From the NCBI RefSeq assembly GCF_900116765.1, contig NZ_UETC01000001.1, positions 1-64,000 on the forward strand: a stretch of 64,000 bases of DNA. The letters are read 5' to 3'. The notes under the pieces were generated by a model. That model was not told where the DNA came from, made no database searches, and saw nothing but the letters and a program-made list of their open reading frames with translations. Shown in pieces: positions 42,254 through 50,047 of this stretch. The stretch is from Jannaschia seohaensis (GTDB lineage Bacteria; Pseudomonadota; Alphaproteobacteria; Rhodobacterales; Rhodobacteraceae). How positions within the stretch are numbered: the first letter of the stretch is position 1; each line of letters begins with the position of its first letter. The translations under genes were made by a program, and so were the position numbers.

Positions 42254-43212
42254 CCCGCGCCGATGCCATCCTCGAAGTCGATGCGCTGGAACGGCGCTTC
42301 GACGTCTCCGCGCCCTGGCTCAACCGTTTGCTGGAAAACAAGCCGCGCCGCGTGTTGCGCGCCGTCGACGGGGTCGATTTCCAGATCGAGCGCGGCAAGA
42401 CGCTGGCCCTCGTCGGCGAATCCGGCTGCGGCAAGAGCACCATCGCCAAGCTGGTGACGGGGCTGCATCCGCCCTCGGACGGCGCGATCCGCTTTCACGG
42501 CGACCGCGACCGGGTGCAGATGATCTTCCAGGACCCCTATGCCTCGCTCAACCCGCGCTGGCGGGTCGGCCGGATCATCGCCGAACCCCTGCGCACCCTG
42601 CGGCCGGAGACCACCGATGCAGAGGCCGAGGCCCGCGTGGCCGAGCTTTTGGGCATCGTCGGCCTGTCGCCCACGGACGCGGTGAAATACCCGCACGCCT
42701 TCTCCGGCGGCCAGCGGCAGCGCATCTCGATCGCGCGCGCGCTGGCGGGCGAGCCCGAGTTCCTGGTCTGCGACGAGCCCACATCCGCGCTCGATGTCAG
42801 CGTCCAGGCGCAAGTTCTGAACCTGATGAAGCGGCTTCAGAGGGAGTTCGGGCTGACCTACCTGTTCATCAGCCACGACCTGTCGGTGGTGCGCCACATG
42901 GCCGATGAGATCGCGGTGATGTATCTCGGCCGCATCGTCGAGATGCAGCCCACCGCGGATCTCTTCGCCAACCCGCTGCATCCCTATACCCGCATGCTGC
43001 TCGACACGATCCCCGACCTTGAGCGGCCGAACCGCAACCGCAGCCCGATGCGCGGCGAGGTGCCGTCGCCCATCGCGCCGCCGCCGGGTTGCAGCTTCCA
43101 CCCGCGTTGTCCGCTCGCCAATGACCGTTGCCGCACCGAGCGCCCCAGCCGGACCGAGCATGTCATGGGCGGGCGCGTCGCCTGTTTCGCCGCCGAGGAG
43201 GGCCGCATATGA
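42250..43212 (+). CDS. OppF/DppF-type ABC ATPase (operon C)
   Basis: 320 aa from an ATGA overlap. Walker A GESGCGKST, FQDPYASLNPRW, signature [15 protein letters not shown], Walker [13 protein letters not shown]-terminal PPPGCSFHPRCPLANDRCR. Second ATPase; works as a heterodimer with the DppD-type subunit. Overlaps the deaminase start by 4 bp. Confidence 0.92.
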   Translation: MTRADAILEVDALERRFDVSAPWLNRLLENKPRRVLRAVDGVDFQIERGKTLALVGESGCGKSTIAKLVTGLHPPSDGAIRFHGDRDRVQMIFQDPYASLNPRWRVGRIIAEPLRTLRPETTDAEAEARVAELLGIVGLSPTDAVKYPHAFSGGQRQRISIARALAGEPEFLVCDEPTSALDVSVQAQVLNLMKRLQREFGLTYLFISHDLSVVRHMADEIAVMYLGRIVEMQPTADLFANPLHPYTRMLLDTIPDLERPNRNRSPMRGEVPSPIAPPPGCSFHPRCPLANDRCRTERPSRTEHVMGGRVACFAAEEGRI

Positions 43213-43730
43213 GCTACAATGACACTTTCATGCGTCGCGCGATCGAGATCTCGGCGCAGGCGCTGGATGAGCCGGGGCTTGAGCCCTTCGGCGCGGTCGT
43301 GGTCCGCGACGGCGAGATCGTCGGCGAGGGGATCAACCGGTCGCTGGCGAATTTCGACCCGACCTCCCATGGCGAGACCGAGGCGATCCGCGATGCCGCC
43401 CGCAATCTACAGACGGTCGATCTGCGCGGCTGCGATCTTTACACAAGTTGCGAGCCCTGCGCGCTTTGCGTCGCGGCCATGGCCATCGCCGGGATCTCGC
43501 GGCTTTACTACGCCGCCGACATGGCCCAGGCTGGAGCGGCGCTGGGGCACCTGCCGGAGAGCGCCCGCTTTCCGATCGATGTGGCCCACCTGACCCATGA
43601 ATGCGCGCATCCGGTGGCCGAGCGCCGCATGCCCTCGGAGCAGGCCCGGGCGGCCGAGGCGGCCGCGATTCTACAGCGCTGGGCCGAGCAGGCAATGCGG
43701 CCGCGTTCCGGCGATGCGCGAGAGGGCTGA
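43209..43730 (+). CDS. CMP/dCMP-type zinc nucleoside/base deaminase
   Basis: 173 aa from ATG 43209. Zinc site intact: His54 and catalytic Glu56 in SHGETEAIRDA, Cys84 and Cys87 in CEPCALCVAAM. The family includes guanine deaminase, cytosine deaminase (yeast type), TadA and riboflavin-pathway deaminases; the N-terminus AIEISAQALDEPGLEPFGAV fits guanine/cytosine-type members. Last metabolic enzyme but one of operon C. A nitrogen-releasing step on a base or heterocycle is likely. Confidence 0.87.
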   Translation: MSYNDTFMRRAIEISAQALDEPGLEPFGAVVVRDGEIVGEGINRSLANFDPTSHGETEAIRDAARNLQTVDLRGCDLYTSCEPCALCVAAMAIAGISRLYYAADMAQAGAALGHLPESARFPIDVAHLTHECAHPVAERRMPSEQARAAEAAAILQRWAEQAMRPRSGDAREG

Positions 43731-43731
43731 C

Positions 43732-44403
43732 ATGACCGCCGCCAGACCCGCGCCGGATGTTCTGCTGCTGAACGCGAATACGGATCGCGGCATGACCGAA
43801 CGCATGGTCGCCCATGCGCGGCGCCGGCACGCCAGCTGTCGTGGGGCCACGGTTACATCCGGCGCCTCCTATATCAGCGACGCCGCCTCGCTTCAGATCG
43901 CCTCGGCCGCGGTCGAGGAGCATGTGAGCCAGCTTGGCCCGGACGCGCGGCCCGATATCCTGATCGTCGCCTGTTTCGGCGATCCGGCCGTGCGCGATCT
44001 GCAGCGCCGTCTGCCCTATCCCGTCACCGGCCTCGCCGAGGCGTCCTGCCAGCTGGCCAGCCGGATGGGGGATCGGTTCGGGATCGTGACAGGGGGCCGG
44101 AAATGGCCGCCGCTCCTTCGGGATCTGGTCACGGAGATCGGTCTGGCCCCCCGCCTGAGCGGAATCCACGCGCTGGAGCTGACCGGCGACCAGATCGCGC
44201 AGGACCGCGCCGGCGCAAGGGACGCGATCAGGGACAAGGTGCTGGAGGCCGCCTCCGCTGGAGCGGACGTCGTCATCCTTGGCGGCGCCGGTCTCATCGG
44301 CTTCGCCGAGGAACTCCAGGCCGATATCGACGTGCCTTTGCTCGACTCGGTCGATTGCGCGATCCGGCGCGCGGTGGAGATGGCGGGCGAGACGACATCC
44401 TGA
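43732..44403 (+). CDS. Asp/Glu racemase-like protein missing one catalytic Cys
   Basis: 223 aa. Typical start VLLLNANTDRGMTERMVAHA and the first Cys (Cys81) in IVACFGDPAVRDL. At the second catalytic position the family motif LGCAG reads LGGAG (Gly185), so the two-base racemase mechanism is broken. One-Cys relatives (arylmalonate decarboxylase type and other isomerases) exist, so this may be a decarboxylase, an isomerase or an inactive binding protein. Compare the intact two-Cys paralogue at 18924. End of operon C; convergent with a ScfR-like gene. Confidence 0.78.
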   Translation: MTAARPAPDVLLLNANTDRGMTERMVAHARRRHASCRGATVTSGASYISDAASLQIASAAVEEHVSQLGPDARPDILIVACFGDPAVRDLQRRLPYPVTGLAEASCQLASRMGDRFGIVTGGRKWPPLLRDLVTEIGLAPRLSGIHALELTGDQIAQDRAGARDAIRDKVLEAASAGADVVILGGAGLIGFAEELQADIDVPLLDSVDCAIRRAVEMAGETTS

Positions 44404-44549
44404 CGTTCATCCGGCGGCCCTATCGGCAGGGACACACCGGGTGGCGGGGATGCGGCACACGCTCAGTCGCGCCAATTCCCACGGGCCCGTTCCTCGGTAT
44501 CGGTCTTCGCCCGGGCTCTGCCGGCGGCTGCCCCAACCCGCGCCCCGGT

Positions 44550-45974
44550 TCATTCGACCTCAAACGGCACGATATTTCGGGCGTGGTGGTCCACTGTGAT
44601 GTCGCGCGCCAAGGGCGGCACGGAGCGGTGCGCGCAGTTGGAGCGTTCGCAGATGCGGCAGCCGGTCCCGATCGGCTCGAACCGCTCGGCATTCGACACG
44701 TGCAGGTCGTCGGCATAGACGAGCTGGCTGGCATATTTCGCTTCGCATCCAAGCCCGATCGCGAATTTCCGCGACGCCTTGCGGAAATCGGCGCTGCGGA
44801 TCGTCTTGCTGAAGGCCAGGCAGACATAGCGCAGCCCGTCCGGCGTGCTGGCCAATTGCCGCAGAATCTCGCCCTGGCTCTCGAAGGCCGCGTGGATGTT
44901 CCAGAGCGGGCAGGAGCCGCCGAAGCGGGTGAATTGCAGGCTGGTCGCGCTATGCCGCTTGGTGATGTTCCCGGCGCGGTCGATGCGTAGGAAGTAGAAC
45001 GGAACGCCCTTGTTTCCGGGCCGCTGCAACATGCTGAGCCGGTGGCAGACCTGCTCGCGGCTGGCATCGAAGCGGAAGGCCAGGCGGTCCAGGTCGTGCC
45101 GCGTCTCGGCCGCGGCCTCGCGGAACTCGGAATAGGGCAGCACGACCGCACCGGCGAAGTAATTGGCGAAGGTCATCCGGCAGACTTCGCGGGCGCTGCG
45201 GGAATGGAAGCCCGCCTCGTCCAACAACTTCTCGATCAGCGCACCCTGCTCCAGCAGTCCGACCTGATAGGCCATCTGAAAGAGGTTCGTCGCCGGGCTG
45301 GACGTGGCGCTGAGATGCAGCGTCTGCGTGACCGGATCGTATCGGCGGATCGTCCCGGCCGCCGCCGCGCTTTTAGTCTCGACCACGCGAATGCCATGGG
45401 CGTCGTTCAGATAATCGGCCAGCAGGACGTAGCGCTGCTTGTCGCTGGCCATAAGGGTGCGAGCGAAGGCCTCCGCCTCCCGGTCGAGCTCGTCTATGTA
45501 GTTGTCCTTGTAATGGAAATAGTCCCGCACCTCCTCGTAGGGGATGGGCGTGGTGGCGGATTCGGTCGCGGAGAGCGTCGTGTCGAGCTGGCCGAGCTGC
45601 TCGCGGGTTTTCTGATAGACCTGATAGAGACCGAGAAAGGCGCGGACCATGTTCGGCGTGTTCGAGGTCGCGATCTTGAGCTCTTGCGGCTGGATCCGGG
45701 TATCCGCGAAGACCGGGTCGGACAGGATCTCGCCCAGATCGACGGCGATCTTGCCGGATTCGTCGAGCGCCAGATCCGAGAGATCGAAGTCGAAGCCGTT
45801 GAACAGCGCCAGGATCACCGAGGCGGAGAGCGACCGATGGTTGTTCTCGATCTGGTTGAGGTAGCTTGTCGAAATCCCGAGCCGCCGCGCGAATTCCGCC
45901 TGGGTCATCTTGTGAGACTGGCGCAGGTGGCGAACACGGGCGCCTGCAAAGATCTTTCGGAGATCGTCGCTCAT
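44550..45974 (-). CDS. Short-chain fatty acyl regulator (ScfR/RamB-like, XRE)
   Basis: 474 aa. Residues ~10-70 are an XRE HTH (RHLRQSHKMTQAEFARRLGI, STSYLNQIENNHRSLSASVI). The centre is an IrrE/ImmA-like domain (SPATNLFQMAYQVGLLEQGA, REVCRMTFANYFAGAVVLPY) without a clear HExxH, and the C-terminus has the Cys cluster GCRICERSNCAHRSVPPL of the RamB/PrpR-like group. These regulators sense acyl-CoA and control acetate and propionate genes. Divergent from phaB-prpE-phaA-phaC, which fits. Confidence 0.85.
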   Translation of the reverse strand: MSDDLRKIFAGARVRHLRQSHKMTQAEFARRLGISTSYLNQIENNHRSLSASVILALFNGFDFDLSDLALDESGKIAVDLGEILSDPVFADTRIQPQELKIATSNTPNMVRAFLGLYQVYQKTREQLGQLDTTLSATESATTPIPYEEVRDYFHYKDNYIDELDREAEAFARTLMASDKQRYVLLADYLNDAHGIRVVETKSAAAAGTIRRYDPVTQTLHLSATSSPATNLFQMAYQVGLLEQGALIEKLLDEAGFHSRSAREVCRMTFANYFAGAVVLPYSEFREAAAETRHDLDRLAFRFDASREQVCHRLSMLQRPGNKGVPFYFLRIDRAGNITKRHSATSLQFTRFGGSCPLWNIHAAFESQGEILRQLASTPDGLRYVCLAFSKTIRSADFRKASRKFAIGLGCEAKYASQLVYADDLHVSNAERFEPIGTGCRICERSNCAHRSVPPLARDITVDHHARNIVPFEVE

Positions 45975-45984
45975 TCACTTTTTC

Positions 45985-46007
45985 GCATTTTGCACACGGC
46001 ATTTTGC
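45985..46007. promoter_or_regulatory. Direct repeat GCATTTTGC, likely ScfR operator
   Basis: GCATTTTGC occurs at 45985-45993 and 45999-46007, 14 bp apart, just outside the ScfR start and ahead of phaB. TTTGC-core sites are typical of the RamB group. A further dyad AACGT-AAC-ACGTT (46018-46030) lies alongside. Together they probably control both directions. Confidence 0.55.
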
Positions 46008-46119
46008 TAACTTTCACAACGTAACACGTTCAGCCCTCGACGGATAGAGAAACCGGAGCATAGGGCTTTGGTTAACGCATCCCTCGCGGGATGGCGCAGG
46101 CCCCAAGGAGACGTGGACG

Positions 46120-46845
46120 ATGGCGAAAGTAGCATTGGTCACAGGCGGCACGCGCGGCATTGGTGCGGCGATCAGCACGGGATTGGCCGCGGCGGGCTAC
46201 CGCGTCGCCGCCAATTACGCCGGAAACGACGACGCCGCTTCCCGTTTCTCCGAGGAGACCGGCATCAAGACCTACAAATGGTCGGTCGGCGATTATGCGG
46301 CCTGTATCGAAGGCGTCGCCAAAGTCGAGGCCGATCTCGGCCCCGTCGACATCCTCGTGAACAATGCCGGCATCACCCGCGACGGCATGTTCCACAAGAT
46401 GACCAAGGAAAAGTGGGACGCGGTCATCAACACCAATCTCAACGGCCTCTTCCACATGACGCACCCGGTCTGGGCGGGAATGCGCGATCGCAAGTTCGGC
46501 CGGGTGATCAACATCTCGTCGGTCAACGGGCAGAAGGGACAGGCGGGACAGTCCAACTATTCCGCCGCCAAGGCTGGCGATCTCGGCTTCACCCGGGCGC
46601 TGGCCCAAGAAGGCGCGCGCGCGGGCATCACCGTCAACGCGGTCTGCCCGGGATATATCGGCACCGAGATGGTCCGCGCCATCGACGAGGACGTGCTCAA
46701 CAAGCACATTCTGCCGCAGATCCCCGTGGGCCGCTTGGGCGAGCCCGAGGAAATCGCGCGCTGCGTCGTGTTTTTGGCCTCGGACGACGCCGGCTTTATC
46801 AATGGATCGACGATTTCCGCGAATGGCGGGCAGTTCTTCAGCTGA
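46120..46845 (+). CDS. phaB: Acetoacetyl-CoA reductase PhaB
   Basis: 241 aa short-chain dehydrogenase. NADPH site VTGGTRGIGAAI at 8-19, NNAG at 81-84, catalytic Ser134, Tyr147 and Lys151 in SSVNGQKGQAGQSNYSAAK, and VNAVCPGYIGTEM. Reduces acetoacetyl-CoA (and 3-oxovaleryl-CoA) to the (R)-3-hydroxyacyl-CoA used for PHA. RBS AAGGAGA upstream. First gene of the PHA operon. Confidence 0.92.
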   Translation: MAKVALVTGGTRGIGAAISTGLAAAGYRVAANYAGNDDAASRFSEETGIKTYKWSVGDYAACIEGVAKVEADLGPVDILVNNAGITRDGMFHKMTKEKWDAVINTNLNGLFHMTHPVWAGMRDRKFGRVINISSVNGQKGQAGQSNYSAAKAGDLGFTRALAQEGARAGITVNAVCPGYIGTEMVRAIDEDVLNKHILPQIPVGRLGEPEEIARCVVFLASDDAGFINGSTISANGGQFFS

Positions 46846-46872
46846 CCGCCATCGCAAAAGGAGGAGGAAGAC

Positions 46873-48768
46873 ATGGGACAGTACGCAGAGGTCTACGGCG
46901 CCTGGCAGAAGGATCCGGAGGCGTTCTGGGCCGAAGCCGCCCGCGCCGTGGATTGGACCAAGGCTCCTCTGACGGTGCTCGACGACAGCGCCGCGCCGCT
47001 CTACCGCTGGTTCGCGGATGCGGAAGGCAACACCTGCTACAACGCCGTCGACCGGCACGTGGAGGCCGGGCGCGGCGACCAGCCGGCGATCATCCATGAC
47101 AGCCCCGTCACCGACAGCAAGACGACGATCACCTATGCCGAATTGCAGGACCGTGTCGCCCGGCTCGCCGGCGTGCTGGCGGCCCGCGGCGTGACCAAGG
47201 GCGACCGCGTCGTGATCTACATGCCGATGGTGCCCGAGGCCCTGGTGGCGATGCTAGCCTGCGCCCGGATTGGCGCGGTGCATTCGGTGGTCTTCGGGGG
47301 CTTCGCGGCGCATGAACTCGCCGTCCGCATCAACGACGCCGCACCCAAGGCGGTTCTCAGCGCCTCCTGCGGGATCGAGGGCAAGCGGGTGATCGCCTAC
47401 AAGCCGCTGCTCGACGAGGCCATCGCCCAGTCGGAGCACAAGCCCGACCTCTGCGTCATCTTCCAGCGCCCGCAAGCCGAGGCGGCGCTGACCCCCGGCC
47501 GCGATCTGGATTGGGCCGAGGCCGTGGCGGCGGCCGAGCCCGTGGGCTGCACGCCGGTCGGCGGGGCCGATCCGCTCTATATCCTCTATACCTCCGGCAC
47601 GACCGGCCAGCCCAAGGGGGTCGTGCGCCACAGCGGCGGCCACATGGTCGCGCTGCTCTGGACGATGAAGAACCTCTACAACGTGCAGGCCGGCGACGTC
47701 TTTTGGGCCGCCTCGGACGTGGGCTGGGTCGTGGGCCACAGCTATATCTGTTACGGGCCGCTGCTGGCCGGCTGCACCACCGTGGTGTTCGAGGGCAAGC
47801 CCGTCGGCACCCCCGATCCCGGCACGTTCTGGCGCGTTATCGAAGAGCATGACGTGAAGGTTCTGTTCACCGCCCCCACCGCGCTGCGCGCCATCAAGCG
47901 CGAGGACCCCGAGGCGGCCTATCTCAAGAAATACGACCTCAGCGGCCTTCAGGCGCTGTTCCTGGCCGGCGAGCGCGCCGACCCGGCGACGATCGAATGG
48001 GCGCAGACCCATCTGCAAAAGCCGGTGATCGACCATTGGTGGCAAACCGAGACCGGCTGGGCCATCGCGGCCAATCCGCTCGGCATCGAGGAACTGCCGA
48101 TCAAGCCGGGCTCGCCCGCCGTGCCGATGCCGGGCTACGAAGTAGAGATCCTCGACGAGGCAGGGCATCCGGTGCCCGCCGGCACGCTCGGCGCCATCGC
48201 GATCAAGCTGCCCTTGCCGCCGGGCACCTTCCCGACGCTGTGGAATGCCGAAGCGCGCTATCGCAAGAGCTATCTCGACACCTTCCCCGGCTATTACGAG
48301 ACTGGCGATGCGGGGGTGAAGGACGAGGACGGGTATCTCTACATCATGGCGCGGACCGATGACGTCATCAACGTCGCGGGCCACCGGCTCTCGACCGGCG
48401 CGATGGAGGAGGTTCTCTCGGCGCATCCCGATGTCGCCGAATGCGCGGTCATCGGCATCGGCGACACGCTCAAGGGCCAGTCGCCGCTGGGTCTGGTCTG
48501 CCTGAACGCGGGGGCCGACCGCTCGGAGGAGGAGATCCAGAAGGAATGCGTCGCCCTGGTCCGGCAGGAGATCGGCCCCGTTGCCGCGTTCAAGCAATGC
48601 ATCGTGATCGACGCCCTGCCCAAAACCCGCTCGGGCAAGATCCTGCGCGGCACCATGGTGGCCATCGCCGACGGCACCCCCTGGAAGATGCCCGCGACCA
48701 TCGACGACCCGGCGGTCCTGGACGCGATCGCCGAGCGCATCGGCGGCCTCGGCCACCCCACATCCTGA
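46873..48768 (+). CDS. prpE: Propionyl-CoA synthetase PrpE
   Basis: 631 aa acyl-CoA synthetase of the PrpE/Acs group. P-loop YILYTSGTTGQPKGVVRHSG, VGWVVGHSYICYGPLLAG, WWQTETGWAIAANP, YETGDAGVKDEDGYL, and the C-terminal Lys589 in PKTRSGKILRGTM, the usual acetylation-controlled catalytic Lys. ASGIEGKRV-like SCGIEGKRVIAYKPLL fits propionate-type members. Makes propionyl-CoA (or acetyl-CoA) from the acid and ATP. Placed between phaB and phaA it would feed 3-hydroxyvalerate units. Confidence 0.9.
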   Translation: MGQYAEVYGAWQKDPEAFWAEAARAVDWTKAPLTVLDDSAAPLYRWFADAEGNTCYNAVDRHVEAGRGDQPAIIHDSPVTDSKTTITYAELQDRVARLAGVLAARGVTKGDRVVIYMPMVPEALVAMLACARIGAVHSVVFGGFAAHELAVRINDAAPKAVLSASCGIEGKRVIAYKPLLDEAIAQSEHKPDLCVIFQRPQAEAALTPGRDLDWAEAVAAAEPVGCTPVGGADPLYILYTSGTTGQPKGVVRHSGGHMVALLWTMKNLYNVQAGDVFWAASDVGWVVGHSYICYGPLLAGCTTVVFEGKPVGTPDPGTFWRVIEEHDVKVLFTAPTALRAIKREDPEAAYLKKYDLSGLQALFLAGERADPATIEWAQTHLQKPVIDHWWQTETGWAIAANPLGIEELPIKPGSPAVPMPGYEVEILDEAGHPVPAGTLGAIAIKLPLPPGTFPTLWNAEARYRKSYLDTFPGYYETGDAGVKDEDGYLYIMARTDDVINVAGHRLSTGAMEEVLSAHPDVAECAVIGIGDTLKGQSPLGLVCLNAGADRSEEEIQKECVALVRQEIGPVAAFKQCIVIDALPKTRSGKILRGTMVAIADGTPWKMPATIDDPAVLDAIAERIGGLGHPTS

Positions 48769-48793
48769 ATTTTCGAACGAAGAGGACACTCCC

Positions 48794-49975
48794 ATGAAAG
48801 ACGTCGTTATCCTGGACGGTGCGCGCACCGCGATCGGCACCTTCGGCGGCTCGCTCGCCGGGACGCCGCCGACAGACCTCGCCACCGCCGTGGCCAAGGA
48901 GGCCATCCGCCGCTCGGGCGTCGAGCCGGGCCAGATCGGCGCCTCGGTCTTCGGCCACGTCATCAACACCGAAGCCAAGGACATGTATCTGGGCCGCTAT
49001 GCCGCCGTTCAGGCCGGTGTCCCCGAAGAGGCCACGGGCCTGACCGTCAACCGTCTCTGCGGATCGGGCGCGCAGGCCATCGTGAACGCGGCGCAGCACA
49101 TCATGCTGGGCGACGTGGACTATGCGCTGGCCGGCGGCGCCGAAAGCATGTCCCGCGCGCCGCATTCGACCCAGTCGATCCGGACCGGCCAGAAGATGGG
49201 CGATGTCAGCTTCACCGACATGATGATCGGCGCGCTCAACGACCCCTTCGGCGTCGGCCATATGGGCGTGACCGCCGAGAACGTGGCCGCCGAGAACCAG
49301 ATCACCCGCGAGCAGCAGGATGCTTTCGCCGTCGAGAGCCAGCGCCGTGCGGCGGCGGCGGTCGAGGCCGGCCATTTCAAGAGCCAGATCCTGCCCATCG
49401 AGGTCCGCGTGAAGCGCGACATGGTCGCCTTCGACACCGACGAGCACATCAAGGCCGGCACCACGATGGAAAGCCTCGGCAAGCTGCGTCCGGCCTTCAA
49501 GAAGGACGGCTCGGTCACGGCGGGCAACGCCTCGGGCATCAATGACGGCGCGGCCGCGCTGGTGCTGGCCTCGGCCGACGCCGCCGAGGCCGCCGGGCTC
49601 AAGCCCCGCGCGCGGCTGCTGGGCTATGCCATCGCCGGCGTGCGCCACGAGGTGATGGGCATCGGCCCGGTCCCGGCGGTGACCAACCTGCTCAAGAAGA
49701 TCGACATGACCGCCGATCAGTTCGACGTCATCGAGAGCAACGAAGCCTTCGCCGCGCAAGCTTGCGCCGTGAATGCGGGTCTCGGGCTGAACACCGACAA
49801 GGTGAACCCGAACGGCGGCGCCATCGCCCTGGGCCACCCGATCGGCGCGACCGGCGCGATCATCTCGATCAAGACGCTCTACGAACTGGAGCGGATCGGT
49901 GGTAAATACGGTCTCGTCACGATGTGTATCGGCGGCGGGCAGGGCATCGCCCTGGCGTTTGAGCGCCTTAACTGA
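48794..49975 (+). CDS. phaA: Acetyl-CoA acetyltransferase PhaA
   Basis: 393 aa biosynthetic thiolase. Nucleophile Cys89 in NRLCGSGAQAIVNAAQ, His in ALGHPIGATGA, Cys378 in TMCIGGGQGIAL. Joins two acetyl-CoA, or acetyl-CoA with propionyl-CoA, for PHA monomers. RBS about 8 bp upstream; a hairpin follows the stop before phaC. Confidence 0.93.
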   Translation: MKDVVILDGARTAIGTFGGSLAGTPPTDLATAVAKEAIRRSGVEPGQIGASVFGHVINTEAKDMYLGRYAAVQAGVPEEATGLTVNRLCGSGAQAIVNAAQHIMLGDVDYALAGGAESMSRAPHSTQSIRTGQKMGDVSFTDMMIGALNDPFGVGHMGVTAENVAAENQITREQQDAFAVESQRRAAAAVEAGHFKSQILPIEVRVKRDMVAFDTDEHIKAGTTMESLGKLRPAFKKDGSVTAGNASGINDGAAALVLASADAAEAAGLKPRARLLGYAIAGVRHEVMGIGPVPAVTNLLKKIDMTADQFDVIESNEAFAAQACAVNAGLGLNTDKVNPNGGAIALGHPIGATGAIISIKTLYELERIGGKYGLVTMCIGGGQGIALAFERLN

Positions 49976-49984
49976 CCCGGCCGC

Positions 49985-50008
49985 AGGGGCGCCCGCCAGG
50001 GCGCCTCT
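49985..50008. terminator. Hairpin between phaA and phaC
   Basis: AGGGGCGCCC (49985-49994) pairs with GGGCGCCTCT (49999-50008), ten pairs including one G-U, with a GCCA loop. No T-tract. It may set a lower phaC level than phaA or separate the transcripts; phaC has its own strong AGGAGGAGGA site. Confidence 0.5.
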
Positions 50009-50047
50009 CCTCGCCGCCCGATCGTCCCAAGGAGGAGGACACCCGTC

